Origin: Chryseobacterium sp. GVT01B
GTDB taxonomy: Bacteria; Bacteroidota; Bacteroidia; Flavobacteriales; Weeksellaceae
DNA: 64,000 bases
Assembly (NCBI RefSeq): GCF_019970045.1
Contig: NZ_JAHXYI010000001.1
Span: 62,001 to 126,000, forward strand
Direction of reading: 5' to 3'
The notes under the pieces are model-generated. The model had not been told where the DNA came from. It searched no databases and was given only the letters and a program-made list of their open reading frames with translations. The stretch's first letter is position 1. Each line of letters opens with the position of its first letter. The position numbers and the translations under genes were made by a program. Below are positions 53,029 through 60,853 of this stretch, one piece after another.

Positions 53029-53970
53029 TTAATTCATTAATTTTTGGTGTAATTTCTCACACAGTGCTTCAATATCATCCTTTCTCACCAGCTCAGCAAT
53101 CCATTCCTCAGGAATATTTTCAAATCCATAATAAATTCCGGCAATTCCTCCGGTGATGGCTCCTGTGGTATCTGTATCTTCTCCGAGGTTGACTGCTTTC
53201 AAAACTGCTTCAGAATAGCTTCCCGAATTGAGAAAACACCATAGAGAAGCTTCCAGGCTGTGAAGGACATAGCCTCCACTTTTGATTTCCTCTTCAGGAT
53301 ATCCGGAAATATCATTTTTTAAAATCCAATTAAAAAGCTCAATTTCTTTTGGGTTAAAACCTTGTTCATCAGCATATTTCAATGCCGATTTTTGTGTATA
53401 GGCATATGCTTCTGTTTTGTCTTTACCTTTTAATAATTCGATCGCAAAAAGCACATAGATGAAACACGCAAAAACAGACCGGAAATGACCATGTGTGATT
53501 GCTGAGACTTCTTTTACTGTAAGATAAAGCTTTTGAATATCATTTTCATTTTCAAGATAAAAAGCAAGAGGAAGAATCCTCATCAGAGAACCATTTCCGT
53601 TGTCTTCTTCAAAAATATTTCCTGAAAATCTCGCCCTTTCACCTTTAATTAATCTCGCTAAAGCATGCCTTGTTGTTCCACCAATATCGAAAAGTCTTCC
53701 ATGGGCAGTCCAGTGACCATATTTATTCCATTTTACAAAGCTTTGCCCGATCTTTTCCAAGTCATACCCTTTAGTAAGTTCGTCAGCAAGACAGAGTGTC
53801 AGAGAGCTGTCATCACTCCAGGTTCCTTTGGGTTGATTCCAGGACATGTATTCCAGCATTTTTGTTACCGGAAAACGTTTTAAATCTTCTCTTCTTTTAA
53901 ACTCTACAGGAACACCAAGAGCGTCACCGATGCAAACGCCCATGATTCCTGATTTTACTTTATTTTTCAT
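53029..53970 (-). CDS. ADP-ribosylglycohydrolase (DraG/ARH family)
   Basis: Protein of 313 aa that removes ADP-ribose from a modified side chain or nucleic acid. Mg-binding motifs are GVCIGDALGVPVEF (about 11-24), WSDDSSLTLCLAD (about 51-63) and GEDTDTTGAITGGIAG (about 270-285). Length is typical. It overlaps the Sir2 gene by 1 bp and stands 10 bp before kptA. Confidence 0.93.
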   Translation of the reverse strand: MKNKVKSGIMGVCIGDALGVPVEFKRREDLKRFPVTKMLEYMSWNQPKGTWSDDSSLTLCLADELTKGYDLEKIGQSFVKWNKYGHWTAHGRLFDIGGTTRHALARLIKGERARFSGNIFEEDNGNGSLMRILPLAFYLENENDIQKLYLTVKEVSAITHGHFRSVFACFIYVLFAIELLKGKDKTEAYAYTQKSALKYADEQGFNPKEIELFNWILKNDISGYPEEEIKSGGYVLHSLEASLWCFLNSGSYSEAVLKAVNLGEDTDTTGAITGGIAGIYYGFENIPEEWIAELVRKDDIEALCEKLHQKLMN

Positions 53971-54656
53971 CAGGCAAGGTTTACCAGTTTATCGAACAAT
54001 AATTTCATTCCCTGGGTTGCTGTTTCTTTAATAACAACAGCTCTCTGTCCGTATCCAAATCCTGTTTCATTAGGATTGATAACGATTAAAAGACAGTCAT
54101 CTTTAATATCATGAATCAATCCAGCTGCAGGATACACCTGCAAAGAAGTTCCGATTACCAGCAAGATATCGGATTCTTTCACAATTTCTCTTGCCGTTTG
54201 ATATAAAGGAACATCTTCTCCAAACCAAACGATAAAAGGTCTTAATTGAGCTCCATCTTCTGCTTTATCACCGATATTGATGTCCTCTTTTTGGTCATAA
54301 ATCAGGTTTTTATTGTTACATGAGCATGATTTGAACAGTTCTCCGTGAACATGAACGATATTGGTAGATCCAGCTCTTTCGTGTAGGTCATCAATATTCT
54401 GGGTAATAATCTGAACATCGAAATGTTTTTCCAGCTCTGCCAGTAAGTGATGCGCTTCGTTGGGTTGTACTTCATGCAGCTGGCGTCTTCTCTGGTTGTA
54501 AAATTCAAGAACCAGAGCTCTGTCTTTTCTCCATCCTTCCGGACTTGCCACATCCGTTACATTATGATTTTCCCAAAGACCGTCTCCGTCTCTGAAAGTT
54601 TTTATTCCGCTTTCGGCACTGATTCCTGCGCCGCTTAATATGGTTAGTTTTTTCAT
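53970..54656 (-). CDS. Sir2-family NAD-dependent protein deacylase
   Basis: Protein of 228 aa. The NAD-binding motifs are GAGISAESGIKTFRD (about 9-23) and TQNIDDLHERAG (about 95-106). The catalytic His is in NIVHVHGEL, and GTSLQVYPAAGL is near the C-terminus. The zinc site looks degenerate: a SCSC pair is present, but the second CxxC pair is missing (IGDKAEDGAQLRP). This loss is seen in a bacterial subgroup (from memory). It would make O-acetyl- or O-acyl-ADP-ribose, the substrate of the adjacent macrodomain protein 4 bp upstream. Confidence 0.92.
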   Translation of the reverse strand: MKKLTILSGAGISAESGIKTFRDGDGLWENHNVTDVASPEGWRKDRALVLEFYNQRRRQLHEVQPNEAHHLLAELEKHFDVQIITQNIDDLHERAGSTNIVHVHGELFKSCSCNNKNLIYDQKEDINIGDKAEDGAQLRPFIVWFGEDVPLYQTAREIVKESDILLVIGTSLQVYPAAGLIHDIKDDCLLIVINPNETGFGYGQRAVVIKETATQGMKLLFDKLVNLA

Positions 54657-54660
54657 TGGT

Positions 54661-55167
54661 TTAATCTAATAGTTTTTTGTAAATCATTTCATTTTCATCA
54701 TCAAAGCAAACAAAAATAACTTTCTCAATAATATCTGACTTAAAATTTCTTACCTCATCTACAGCGATTTTTCCTGCCAGATCTTTTGGAAATCTATATA
54801 TTCCTGTACTGATATTAGGAAAAGCAATGGTTTTCACACCAAGACTTTCTGCTAATTTCAACGAATTATGATAACAGTCTGCCAGAAGTTTTGATTCTTT
54901 TTCTGCATGACCATTCCAAACCGGACCTACGGTATGAATAACATATTTTGCAGAAAGATTTCCTGCACTTGTTACTACAGCTTCACCAGTATTACATTTG
55001 CCCTGTCTGTTTCTAATCTTTCTGCATTCTTCTAATATCATTGGGCCTCCTGCTCTATGAATGGCTCCGTCAACTCCACCTCCACCCAATAAGGAAGAAT
55101 TGGCGGCGTTGACAATTGCATCAGCTTGTATCTTTGTGATATCGCCTTTTATTAATTCAATTTTCAT
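54661..55167 (-). CDS. Macrodomain protein, O-acetyl-ADP-ribose deacetylase type (MacroD-like)
   Basis: Protein of 168 aa, a single macrodomain. It has the MacroD catalytic loop [26 protein letters not shown] (about 15-40), the [11 protein letters not shown] region, and the phosphate loop [10 protein letters not shown] (about 119-128). It hydrolyses O-acetyl-ADP-ribose or ADP-ribosyl-Glu/Asp. It follows the PARG-like gene with a 4-bp overlap and precedes sir2, so a sirtuin-product clearance pair is likely. Confidence 0.93.
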   Translation of the reverse strand: MKIELIKGDITKIQADAIVNAANSSLLGGGGVDGAIHRAGGPMILEECRKIRNRQGKCNTGEAVVTSAGNLSAKYVIHTVGPVWNGHAEKESKLLADCYHNSLKLAESLGVKTIAFPNISTGIYRFPKDLAGKIAVDEVRNFKSDIIEKVIFVCFDDENEMIYKKLLD

Positions 55168-55979
55168 AGAATTTCTTCAAATGGCTTCAGCACTTCTTCT
55201 TTTTTCGTCATAACTGCAAAAACCACTTTTTTAAATTTATTTTTATACTTCCCATGAAGATGTTTTTTAAATAATCCCGCAATTTCTTTTGGATCATTTC
55301 TAAACACTCCACAGCCCCATGCACCCAGGATTAACACCTCATTTCCTTCATGTAAAGCCAACGAAAGCATTTTATCCATTCTGACATCCATGGCAGACAG
55401 AATTTCATTTTCTCTTTCCGGTTCCTGACGTTTTACCACTCCTGCATTGACTGCCGGAGAGGTGATGAAATTACACAGAACCGGTTTTGGCAGCAATTCT
55501 CCTTTATCTTTCCTGAAAACCGGAACTTTCGGGCTGTAAATCATCGTGTCTGTATAAAAACAGGATTCCATTGCACGGTGAGTCGTGTAATAATCCCAGG
55601 CCTGAAGCAGACTTTCATACAATCCGGAAGTTCTAGCCAGGCTTTCCTCCTGTGCTTCCGCACCGTTGATAAAGCCTCCTCCGGGATTTTTTGCCGAAGC
55701 GAAGTTCAGACACATGAGTTTTTCCTGGTTTTCTTCTTCAGCCAATTCTAAAATTGCTTTTAAAGTACTGCAGTTCTTTGTTTCAAACTGTGTTTCAAAA
55801 GGAGTTTCCGGCAATGAGGATTCTACCATTTCTGAAAGCTGTTCCGGAGTGAAAAGAGCCGTTTCTTTTTTACTGATTTCCAGCTCGTTTTCTATATTTA
55901 TTTTCTCGTTATGTTCGTTGATATAATATTTTTTGACGAGGATATCTAAAGTATCTTTTGCCATTCCTTTATTGGTCAT
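55164..55979 (-). CDS. TIGR02452-type microbial poly(ADP-ribose) glycohydrolase-like protein
   Basis: Protein of 271 aa. The PARG signature [27 protein letters not shown] lies at about residues 95-121 with the catalytic Glu pair in QEE. The ADP-ribose-binding [12 protein letters not shown] lies near the C-terminus. The start could also be the ATG at 55964, five codons in. The longer form overlaps the previous gene by 11 bp. Relatives cleave poly- or mono-ADP-ribose. Confidence 0.9.
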   Translation of the reverse strand: MTNKGMAKDTLDILVKKYYINEHNEKINIENELEISKKETALFTPEQLSEMVESSLPETPFETQFETKNCSTLKAILELAEEENQEKLMCLNFASAKNPGGGFINGAEAQEESLARTSGLYESLLQAWDYYTTHRAMESCFYTDTMIYSPKVPVFRKDKGELLPKPVLCNFITSPAVNAGVVKRQEPERENEILSAMDVRMDKMLSLALHEGNEVLILGAWGCGVFRNDPKEIAGLFKKHLHGKYKNKFKKVVFAVMTKKEEVLKPFEEIL

Positions 55980-56397
55980 TGTTAGTTTTTTTTATGTTTA
56001 ACATCAAGCCTTCCAACTCAGTATTTCCGGCTTTCTTAAAATCATCTCCTATAAATACTTTGGTTACCTTGATATCTCCTACAATCGCCTCATTAAAACT
56101 ATTCAGCTCTTCGGAAGGGACCCATAATTCATTGTGGTTCCTAGCTCCAACATTTTGTGCAGGATATTGATCCGCTACTTCTTCCAACACCTCAAACCGG
56201 GTTACAAAACCAAGATAATTTCCGGCTTCGTCTCTGGTATTCCATTTTTCAGCAATCTCAGAAGCATATTCTTCATTGAGAACAGGGTAAAAAATAGGCT
56301 GCCATTCCAGTCTTGGAGGAAATTTTTTAAATCCGCTTTCTATAATCAATATCATTTCTTTTTCTCCTACCGGTCTGTATAATGTTGTTGTTTTCAT
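55969..56397 (-). CDS. Small protein of the 'ADP-ribosylation/crystallin J1' type, possible ADP-ribosyltransferase fold
   Basis: Protein of 142 aa starting KTTTLYRPVGEKEMILII, then FPPRLEWQPIFYPVLNEEYA, GNYLGFVTRFEVL and NVGARNHNELWVPSEELNSF. The L-Y-R start, the central E-L-W-V-P and the small size recall short ADP-ribosyltransferase-like domains. I recall proteins of this sequence type annotated with the name above, which I cannot verify here. It sits among seven ADP-ribose-processing genes and overlaps the PARG-like gene. If it is a transferase, it is the only non-sirtuin candidate writer of the island apart from KptA. Confidence 0.6.
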   Translation of the reverse strand: MKTTTLYRPVGEKEMILIIESGFKKFPPRLEWQPIFYPVLNEEYASEIAEKWNTRDEAGNYLGFVTRFEVLEEVADQYPAQNVGARNHNELWVPSEELNSFNEAIVGDIKVTKVFIGDDFKKAGNTELEGLMLNIKKTNNDQ

Positions 56398-56444
56398 CGT
56401 GTTTATTTTATTATACTGTAATTCTAATTTTTTTAAGTATTAAT

Positions 56445-56921
56445 TTATTCAAAGTCATATACATACACCTCCACATTCTTTTCAAGCAGTGTTCTTTCAA
56501 TAATAGGTTCTATTTCTTCCCATTTCCCTCCTGCCAAGCCGCATCCAATTCGTGGCATATGGACGCTTGCATTCAGCAGCAAAGCATCATTGGAAAGTTT
56601 TGTCAGGGCTTTTTCAATGGCATCATATCGAACCGGAAATCCGTTACTTCCGGTTTTTATTCCTTTTTGCCCGATTATATTGGCTATATAAATATATTTT
56701 TCAACCTGAACCAATTGAATTTCTCCTAACGCAAAATTGTTTTTACTTCTAAAGCGGTGCCAGTTTCTGTATTCTTTTTCCGGAGCTTCCCATCTTCTGG
56801 AAACGGCCAGTACAAAACCTTTTCCCCATCCTCCAATATCATTACAGATATGAGCGATAATTTTTATTCCTTTTGCCTGTGGAGCTGTAGCATCTCCTTT
56901 TAAATATTGTATCGTTTTCAT
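56445..56921 (-). CDS. Macrodomain protein, ALC1/TARG1-like
   Basis: Protein of 158 aa. It has YLKGDATAPQ (about 6-15), IIAHICNDIGGWGKGFVLAVSRRW (about 21-44) and MPRIGCGLAGGKWEEIEPII (about 122-141), the layout of the TARG1/ALC1 branch and of DarG macrodomains. These release ADP-ribose from Glu or from DNA bases. It differs from the MacroD-type protein encoded at 54661, so the island carries two macrodomain classes. Confidence 0.9.
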   Translation of the reverse strand: MKTIQYLKGDATAPQAKGIKIIAHICNDIGGWGKGFVLAVSRRWEAPEKEYRNWHRFRSKNNFALGEIQLVQVEKYIYIANIIGQKGIKTGSNGFPVRYDAIEKALTKLSNDALLLNASVHMPRIGCGLAGGKWEEIEPIIERTLLEKNVEVYVYDFE

Positions 56922-56994
56922 GGTTATTCACTTTTATTCATTATCAATATTCTGGTTTTGATCCGTATAAAATTAATACTTGTATCTTCAAGAT

Positions 56995-58065
56995 CTAAAA
57001 AATCTGCTTAAAATCTTTTGAATAAGGAGAATAAGATCCGTAGACCGCATTAAACTCAACATCAAGGTTTTCTACCTTAAATTTTTCATCAATCTGATCC
57101 AGGCAGGTAACAACAAGATTCTTTTTAGTCGGAAATATATATGCTGCATCTAATTTTAAGGCATAATTCAAAAGGTTATAATCTATTTCTCCTGTTCTCA
57201 GCTCCTTTTGGTATTCGTTAAATGTACAGGTTTCTTCTTCATTATTTCTGAGGTTCATTTCTTTTTCATTGCTCATCCAGCCGTTTCCGTGGCGGGTTGA
57301 ATAGCTTCTGGTGACATAATACATCTCAATATCTTCAATTTTTAAAAGCTTACAGATTTCCCAGGCATTTTTTGAAGTGGTATGAGCATAGGTCACATTG
57401 GGAAAAACACCATGATCCATATCGAGTAAAATACCCTGGCTCCCTTCAAAAATAAGATGATTGAATGAAGCAAGCCAGATATAATCATTTATTTTCCAAT
57501 CAATGCTGTCAACAGCTTCTAAAAAAGGATGTAAAAGTTCATCAACTTCTTTTTTATCTACAAAACCGTAATAATAAGCGATACCTTTTAGCTTTTCCAT
57601 CAGCATTTCTCTCGGCGCAATCAGATCTATGGCAAACAATTTATAAGGGCTTTCGTATCTTTTCATGGTTGCTCCTATTCCTTTTCCACAGGTTCCGTGT
57701 TCCAGGTTTCTTGCATTCGTTCTGTTCTGCCAAACGTCAAAAGGAGTAGTAACCTTTGCCAGTGGATGAATATGCAGTTCAATATTTCCGTTCTTTGTTT
57801 TTAATTCTTCTCTCTCATTAAGTAGAAAAACCGGATGAACAGTGCAATGTTCTGTAAAATAAGAAGGTAATCCACGAAGAGAACCGCTTGCAAAGCTTGA
57901 ATGGACATGCTTTCTATCATCAATCATCACTGTATGAGCAGCCTGCTGACCTCCTGAAAACCGGATTACCACCGCCTCCGGATTTTGAGAAGCCAGAAAA
58001 TCTGTAGTGATCCCTTTCCCTTCATCACCAAAACCAAGTCCTATTACTATTTGCGCCTTTTTCAT
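56995..58065 (-). CDS. Divergent adenylosuccinate synthetase-like protein
   Basis: Protein of 356 aa, shorter than the roughly 420-430 aa of housekeeping PurA. The P-loop is GLGFGDEGKG with the catalytic Asp14 retained. The usual GGNNAGHT is GGQQAAHT (His44 kept). IMP-site-like EHGTCGKGIGA and FEGSQGILLDMDHGVFPNVT are present. It couples Asp to a purine nucleotide with GTP. In the middle of an ADP-ribose operon it probably acts on an unusual purine or repairs a modified one. It keeps Asp where phage PurZ has Ser, so it is not a typical PurZ. Confidence 0.87.
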   Translation of the reverse strand: MKKAQIVIGLGFGDEGKGITTDFLASQNPEAVVIRFSGGQQAAHTVMIDDRKHVHSSFASGSLRGLPSYFTEHCTVHPVFLLNEREELKTKNGNIELHIHPLAKVTTPFDVWQNRTNARNLEHGTCGKGIGATMKRYESPYKLFAIDLIAPREMLMEKLKGIAYYYGFVDKKEVDELLHPFLEAVDSIDWKINDYIWLASFNHLIFEGSQGILLDMDHGVFPNVTYAHTTSKNAWEICKLLKIEDIEMYYVTRSYSTRHGNGWMSNEKEMNLRNNEEETCTFNEYQKELRTGEIDYNLLNYALKLDAAYIFPTKKNLVVTCLDQIDEKFKVENLDVEFNAVYGSYSPYSKDFKQIF

Positions 58066-58139
58066 GTCCTTTTTATTTTTTGAAAGCTTTTGCCAATATT
58101 ATTTGTGCTTCTAATTTTCCTGATGGCAATTACTCTGAT

Positions 58140-58994
58140 TTAAAGCATTTTAAATTGATCCAAACCTTCCGTTCCTGTTGTTCCAAAGGTTGAGTTTTTA
58201 AATCTATCGCAGATGATTCCTTTAATAACATTCGGAATTTCTCTGTGATCTTCTATGGAGATACAATTTTGTCCTAATAATTCTCTCCATCCTCTGTCTG
58301 CTCTCAGTGCCTGGTCTGAATGTAAAACGCTGATGTGGTATACTTCATACTTCTTTTTTACTTCTTCGAGCAACTCGATATGAGTATAGGTTTGCTGTCC
58401 TTTTCCCATAATTTCTCTGATTGCGGAAGCAGGAAGTATCTTTAAACAAGGCTCATCTCCCACGGTAAACAGCAATCCTTTTTGTTTTCTTTTTTCAAAG
58501 GCATCTGTTCTGGTATGGAACGCTGCAAAATACCATGCTAACAGATAGCTTTCTCCAGCATTTCCTCCTCCTCCGGATTCAATATAGGTGCGGGTAAGCC
58601 ACATATCCAGTTCTGCATCTCCGGACTCAAACTGTCCTACCTGAAGCGGGTAACCATCACATTCATGATCTCCGATTCCAAGGAAAAGCAAAGCCGGATC
58701 AGGAACTCCTCCCTGAATAATTCCTCCCATCAGTTTAGGCAATCCATCTCTGATCAGTTCATGGGGAATATGTCCCATACTTCCTGTAACATCAAGTCCT
58801 AAAATAATGGGAACTGAGTTAGGATGAACTTCCGAATCTCTGGATTCTCTGAAAGAAATTCCGTGAGGATTCATGGATTCGTGGGCCATTCTTTTCGAAT
58901 TCTGGGTGAAAATTTCTCCCGCGGATTTTGTTCCGTAACCTGCTTTTCTTGCTCTGTCATAACGAGCGTCTAAATCATATCTTGTACTTCCCAT
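58140..58994 (-). CDS. von Willebrand factor A-like domain protein
   Basis: Protein of 284 aa. The MIDAS motif D68-V-T-G-S72 is in PIILGLDVTGSMGHIPHELI, and further metal-site residues may be in FLGIGDHECDG and ESGGGGNAGESY. The N-terminal 60 residues are polar and Arg-rich (YDLDARYDRARKAGYGTKSAG). Such cytoplasmic vWA proteins form metal-dependent complexes with ATPases or modified proteins. It lies 2 bp after the 113-aa gene and 74 bp before the PurA-like gene. Confidence 0.87.
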   Translation of the reverse strand: MGSTRYDLDARYDRARKAGYGTKSAGEIFTQNSKRMAHESMNPHGISFRESRDSEVHPNSVPIILGLDVTGSMGHIPHELIRDGLPKLMGGIIQGGVPDPALLFLGIGDHECDGYPLQVGQFESGDAELDMWLTRTYIESGGGGNAGESYLLAWYFAAFHTRTDAFEKRKQKGLLFTVGDEPCLKILPASAIREIMGKGQQTYTHIELLEEVKKKYEVYHISVLHSDQALRADRGWRELLGQNCISIEDHREIPNVIKGIICDRFKNSTFGTTGTEGLDQFKML

Positions 58995-58996
58995 GA

Positions 58997-59338
58997 CTAT
59001 AGTGTTTTTCCAAATAAATATTCAAATCTCTTTTGGGTTACTTCAAGCTGAATATTCAGATTTCTGATTGTTAATGATAATTCCATGTCTTTCTGAACGA
59101 ATGCTTCGGGATTGAAATCCGCAAATGTCAGACTGTTTCTGTCCAAAGGACTGATATCAATAAACCCTTCTTGTTCGCGCTCGAGTCTTTTGATTTTTAA
59201 TTCGATATCTTCAACTCTGCGTCTGTAAATCAATTCGGAATCTGCTCCGATGATCTTTGCTCTATCCTCTCTGATCTGATCATTATTTCTTTGTAATGAT
59301 TCGATAAATCTGGGTTTTAATTCATCTTCCATGATCAA
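58997..59338 (-). CDS. Small coiled-coil protein of unknown function
   Basis: Protein of 113 aa, highly charged. A helix or coiled coil spans about 10-55 (IYRRRVEDIELKIKRLEREQEGF) and a second about 80-108 (MELSLTIRNLNIQLEVTQKRFEYLF). The start could also be the ATG at 59332. It is 2 bp before the vWA gene and is led by an operator-like palindrome at 59346, so it heads a transcription subunit with it. It is probably a partner of the vWA protein. No family is recognised. Confidence 0.65.
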   Translation of the reverse strand: MIMEDELKPRFIESLQRNNDQIREDRAKIIGADSELIYRRRVEDIELKIKRLEREQEGFIDISPLDRNSLTFADFNPEAFVQKDMELSLTIRNLNIQLEVTQKRFEYLFGKTL

Positions 59339-59345
59339 TATTTTA

Positions 59346-59366
59346 TTTGTGTTGATATTACGCTAA
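59346..59366. promoter_or_regulatory. NrtR-type operator candidate 1
   Basis: TTTGTGT-N7-ACGCTAA, an imperfect palindrome 8 bp upstream of the 113-aa gene. It has the same arms as the copy at 60581. Confidence 0.7.
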
Positions 59367-59406
59367 TTAAACAAGACATAGTAATGCCTTTCTTTTTTAA
59401 GAATGG

Positions 59407-59955
59407 TTAATCTCTGGAATACATGATATCCGTTCTTAAAACATACTTCTGTCCACTGATCAAAGTCTTTCCTTCATGTCTCAAAGGGTGATGAAAAATA
59501 AGGGCTGTCCCTTTCTTTGGAGCTACTGTAAACAGGTTTTCAAATTCTGTTTCACCACCTTCAAAATCATCATTCAGGTAGATCATAAAAGTGTAAAAGC
59601 TTTTCTCTCTTTCATTTCGGATATAACTTCCATCCCTGTGCATTTTGAATTGCTGACCTGGAGTATATTTATAAATCCTTAGCATTTCATTAAAGTTAAG
59701 AATCTGATATCCATCGTGTTCCTGAGGTAGAAATTCGGATGCTTTTTTAAACAGATCTTCAGCCATTGTTTCATCAAAGATCATCAGCCGGTCATTATTT
59801 CTGACTCCTTTATTCATCTGCTGGCGTCCAAATACATTAATTTTTGCTTCTTCAAAAACTTTTTCCTGTGAGAGATTTATATAGTGATCGCATTCTGTTT
59901 CGGTCAGAAAATCTTCAATCAGAAATATCTGTGGATGCAGTTCTGTTTTTTCCAT
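59407..59955 (-). CDS. Prolyl-4-hydroxylase-like Fe(II)-2-oxoglutarate dioxygenase
   Basis: Protein of 182 aa. The iron ligands are His106 and Asp108 (MHRDGSY) and His160 (HPLRHEG), and Lys170 binds 2-oxoglutarate. The double-stranded beta helix also shows MIYLNDDFEGGETEF (about 124-138). It may hydroxylate a protein or demethylate or hydroxylate a base or nucleotide. It lies 27 bp after the NADAR gene in the island and should be transcribed with it. A half operator (TTTGTGT) lies in the gap at 59965. Confidence 0.9.
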   Translation of the reverse strand: MEKTELHPQIFLIEDFLTETECDHYINLSQEKVFEEAKINVFGRQQMNKGVRNNDRLMIFDETMAEDLFKKASEFLPQEHDGYQILNFNEMLRIYKYTPGQQFKMHRDGSYIRNEREKSFYTFMIYLNDDFEGGETEFENLFTVAPKKGTALIFHHPLRHEGKTLISGQKYVLRTDIMYSRD

Positions 59956-59982
59956 GATTTCTATTTTGTGTTGATGTTGTTT

Positions 59983-60525
59983 TTACTTTCTTAATTGATC
60001 TCTGACTTCCATCAAAGCAAATCCTAAGAGATTCTCTCCGTTCCAGAGCAAAGGATTTTCTGCTCTGCTATCCGTTTCCAGCATTCCGATACCCCAGATT
60101 CTGTCATACGGACTTGCTTCTACCAAAGTTTTATCTCCGGTTGACAAAAGAAATTCTTTAAATTTCTGATTTTGAGAGAATTTCAAAAGGTTTCCTTGGG
60201 TTACAATTCCGTATTTATGTTCATCCCAAAGTTTCGGATCAAAGTTTTTTACTTTACGTCCTAAAGCTTTTGCCTGGTTGGGAGTAGCTGCCTTTAAGAT
60301 TTCTTCTTCCGTTTCAGGATCATTAAATAATCTTGCTTTTCCTGCCATCATATAATGTTCTGCTGTTTTATATATGATCCCGTTTTCTTCAAATTTTCCA
60401 GGAAACCATTGACTGAAGCATGATTTGGTTACAACGTCCTTTGCCGTATGTCCCCAGAAAAAGAGAAACTTTATCCTTTCTTTCTTCTGAAAACGTTCTG
60501 TAATATTTTGTATGGTGTATTTCAT
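59983..60525 (-). CDS. NADAR family protein (ADP-ribose-linked N-glycosidase fold)
   Basis: Protein of 180 aa of the YbiA/NADAR family. It has the motifs FFWGHTAKDVVTKSCFSQWFP (about 22-42), YKTAEHYMMAGKARLF (about 51-66) and DRIWGIGMLETD (about 142-153). NADAR proteins are known to process ADP-ribosyl or ribose-5-phosphate-linked metabolites and have been linked to reversal of guanine ADP-ribosylation. The frame starts at 60546, but the ATG at 60525 is chosen because the upstream codons lie in the operator and next to the promoter. Confidence 0.92.
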   Translation of the reverse strand: MKYTIQNITERFQKKERIKFLFFWGHTAKDVVTKSCFSQWFPGKFEENGIIYKTAEHYMMAGKARLFNDPETEEEILKAATPNQAKALGRKVKNFDPKLWDEHKYGIVTQGNLLKFSQNQKFKEFLLSTGDKTLVEASPYDRIWGIGMLETDSRAENPLLWNGENLLGFALMEVRDQLRK

Positions 60526-60526
60526 G

Positions 60527-60547
60527 ATTGCGTTATTTCTACACAAA
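60527..60547. promoter_or_regulatory. NrtR-type operator candidate 2, overlapping the NADAR -7 element
   Basis: ATTGCGT-N7-ACACAAA, 1 bp upstream of the NADAR ATG. Read on the minus strand, its TTTGTGT arm begins inside the -7 element TAAATTTG. The operator before the Nudix gene has the same arrangement. Confidence 0.72.
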
Positions 60548-60576
60548 TTTAAAATATTATCAGTCTTTGCACCAAA
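60544..60576 (-). promoter_or_regulatory. Promoter of the NADAR gene and island
   Basis: On the minus strand a TTTG (60576-60573) and TAAATTTG (60551-60544) are separated by 21 bp, a full match to the Bacteroidetes -33/-7 pattern. Operators flank or overlap it on both sides. Confidence 0.72.
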
Positions 60577-60580
60577 TTTA

Positions 60581-60601
60581 TTTGTGTTAATTTTACGCTA
60601 A
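60581..60601. promoter_or_regulatory. NrtR-type operator candidate 3
   Basis: TTTGTGT-N7-ACGCTAA, just upstream of the -33 element of the NADAR promoter. It has the same arms as candidate 1. Confidence 0.7.
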
Positions 60602-60731
60602 TATATGTAATTAATTGATTTACAGAGAGAAAATTTAATCTCATAAAACACGAATAACACTAATTTTTATCACGATTGGCACAGATCTTTAAGATGTTTA
60701 GGTTAAAACCAATGGAATTGATCATAAAAAA

Positions 60732-60749
60732 AACGGGCTAAAGCCCGTT
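60732..60749 (-). terminator. Hairpin downstream of the Nudix regulator gene
   Basis: AACGGGC and GCCCGTT pair around TAAA, with a run of T on the minus strand. It is about 105 bp beyond the gene end and can act as its terminator. The sequence also resembles a flavobacterial intergenic repeat (from memory). Confidence 0.6.
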
Positions 60750-60853
60750 CCTATCGAATGTTTTCAATTGATATTTTATACTGTGGTTTCAAAAATGTCA
60801 TAAATACTAGTGGATATTTGTGCAAAACATTTGTGAAGTTTGTGTTTAGAAAT

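Larger units (their letters stand above)
60526..60853. other. Regulatory intergenic region of the ADP-ribose island
   Basis: These 328 bases hold no gene. They contain the NADAR promoter and two operator-like palindromes (60527 and 60581). A CACGAATAACACTAA phrase near 60650 looks like a flavobacterial intergenic repeat (from memory), and a hairpin lies at 60732. The stretch 60755-60853 shows nothing else I can support. Confidence 0.6.

Noticed and set aside
56995..58065. Phage-type PurZ (2-aminoadenine pathway)
   Set aside because: The motif reads GDEGKG with the catalytic Asp, whereas PurZ has a Ser there. No partner enzymes of that pathway are nearby.
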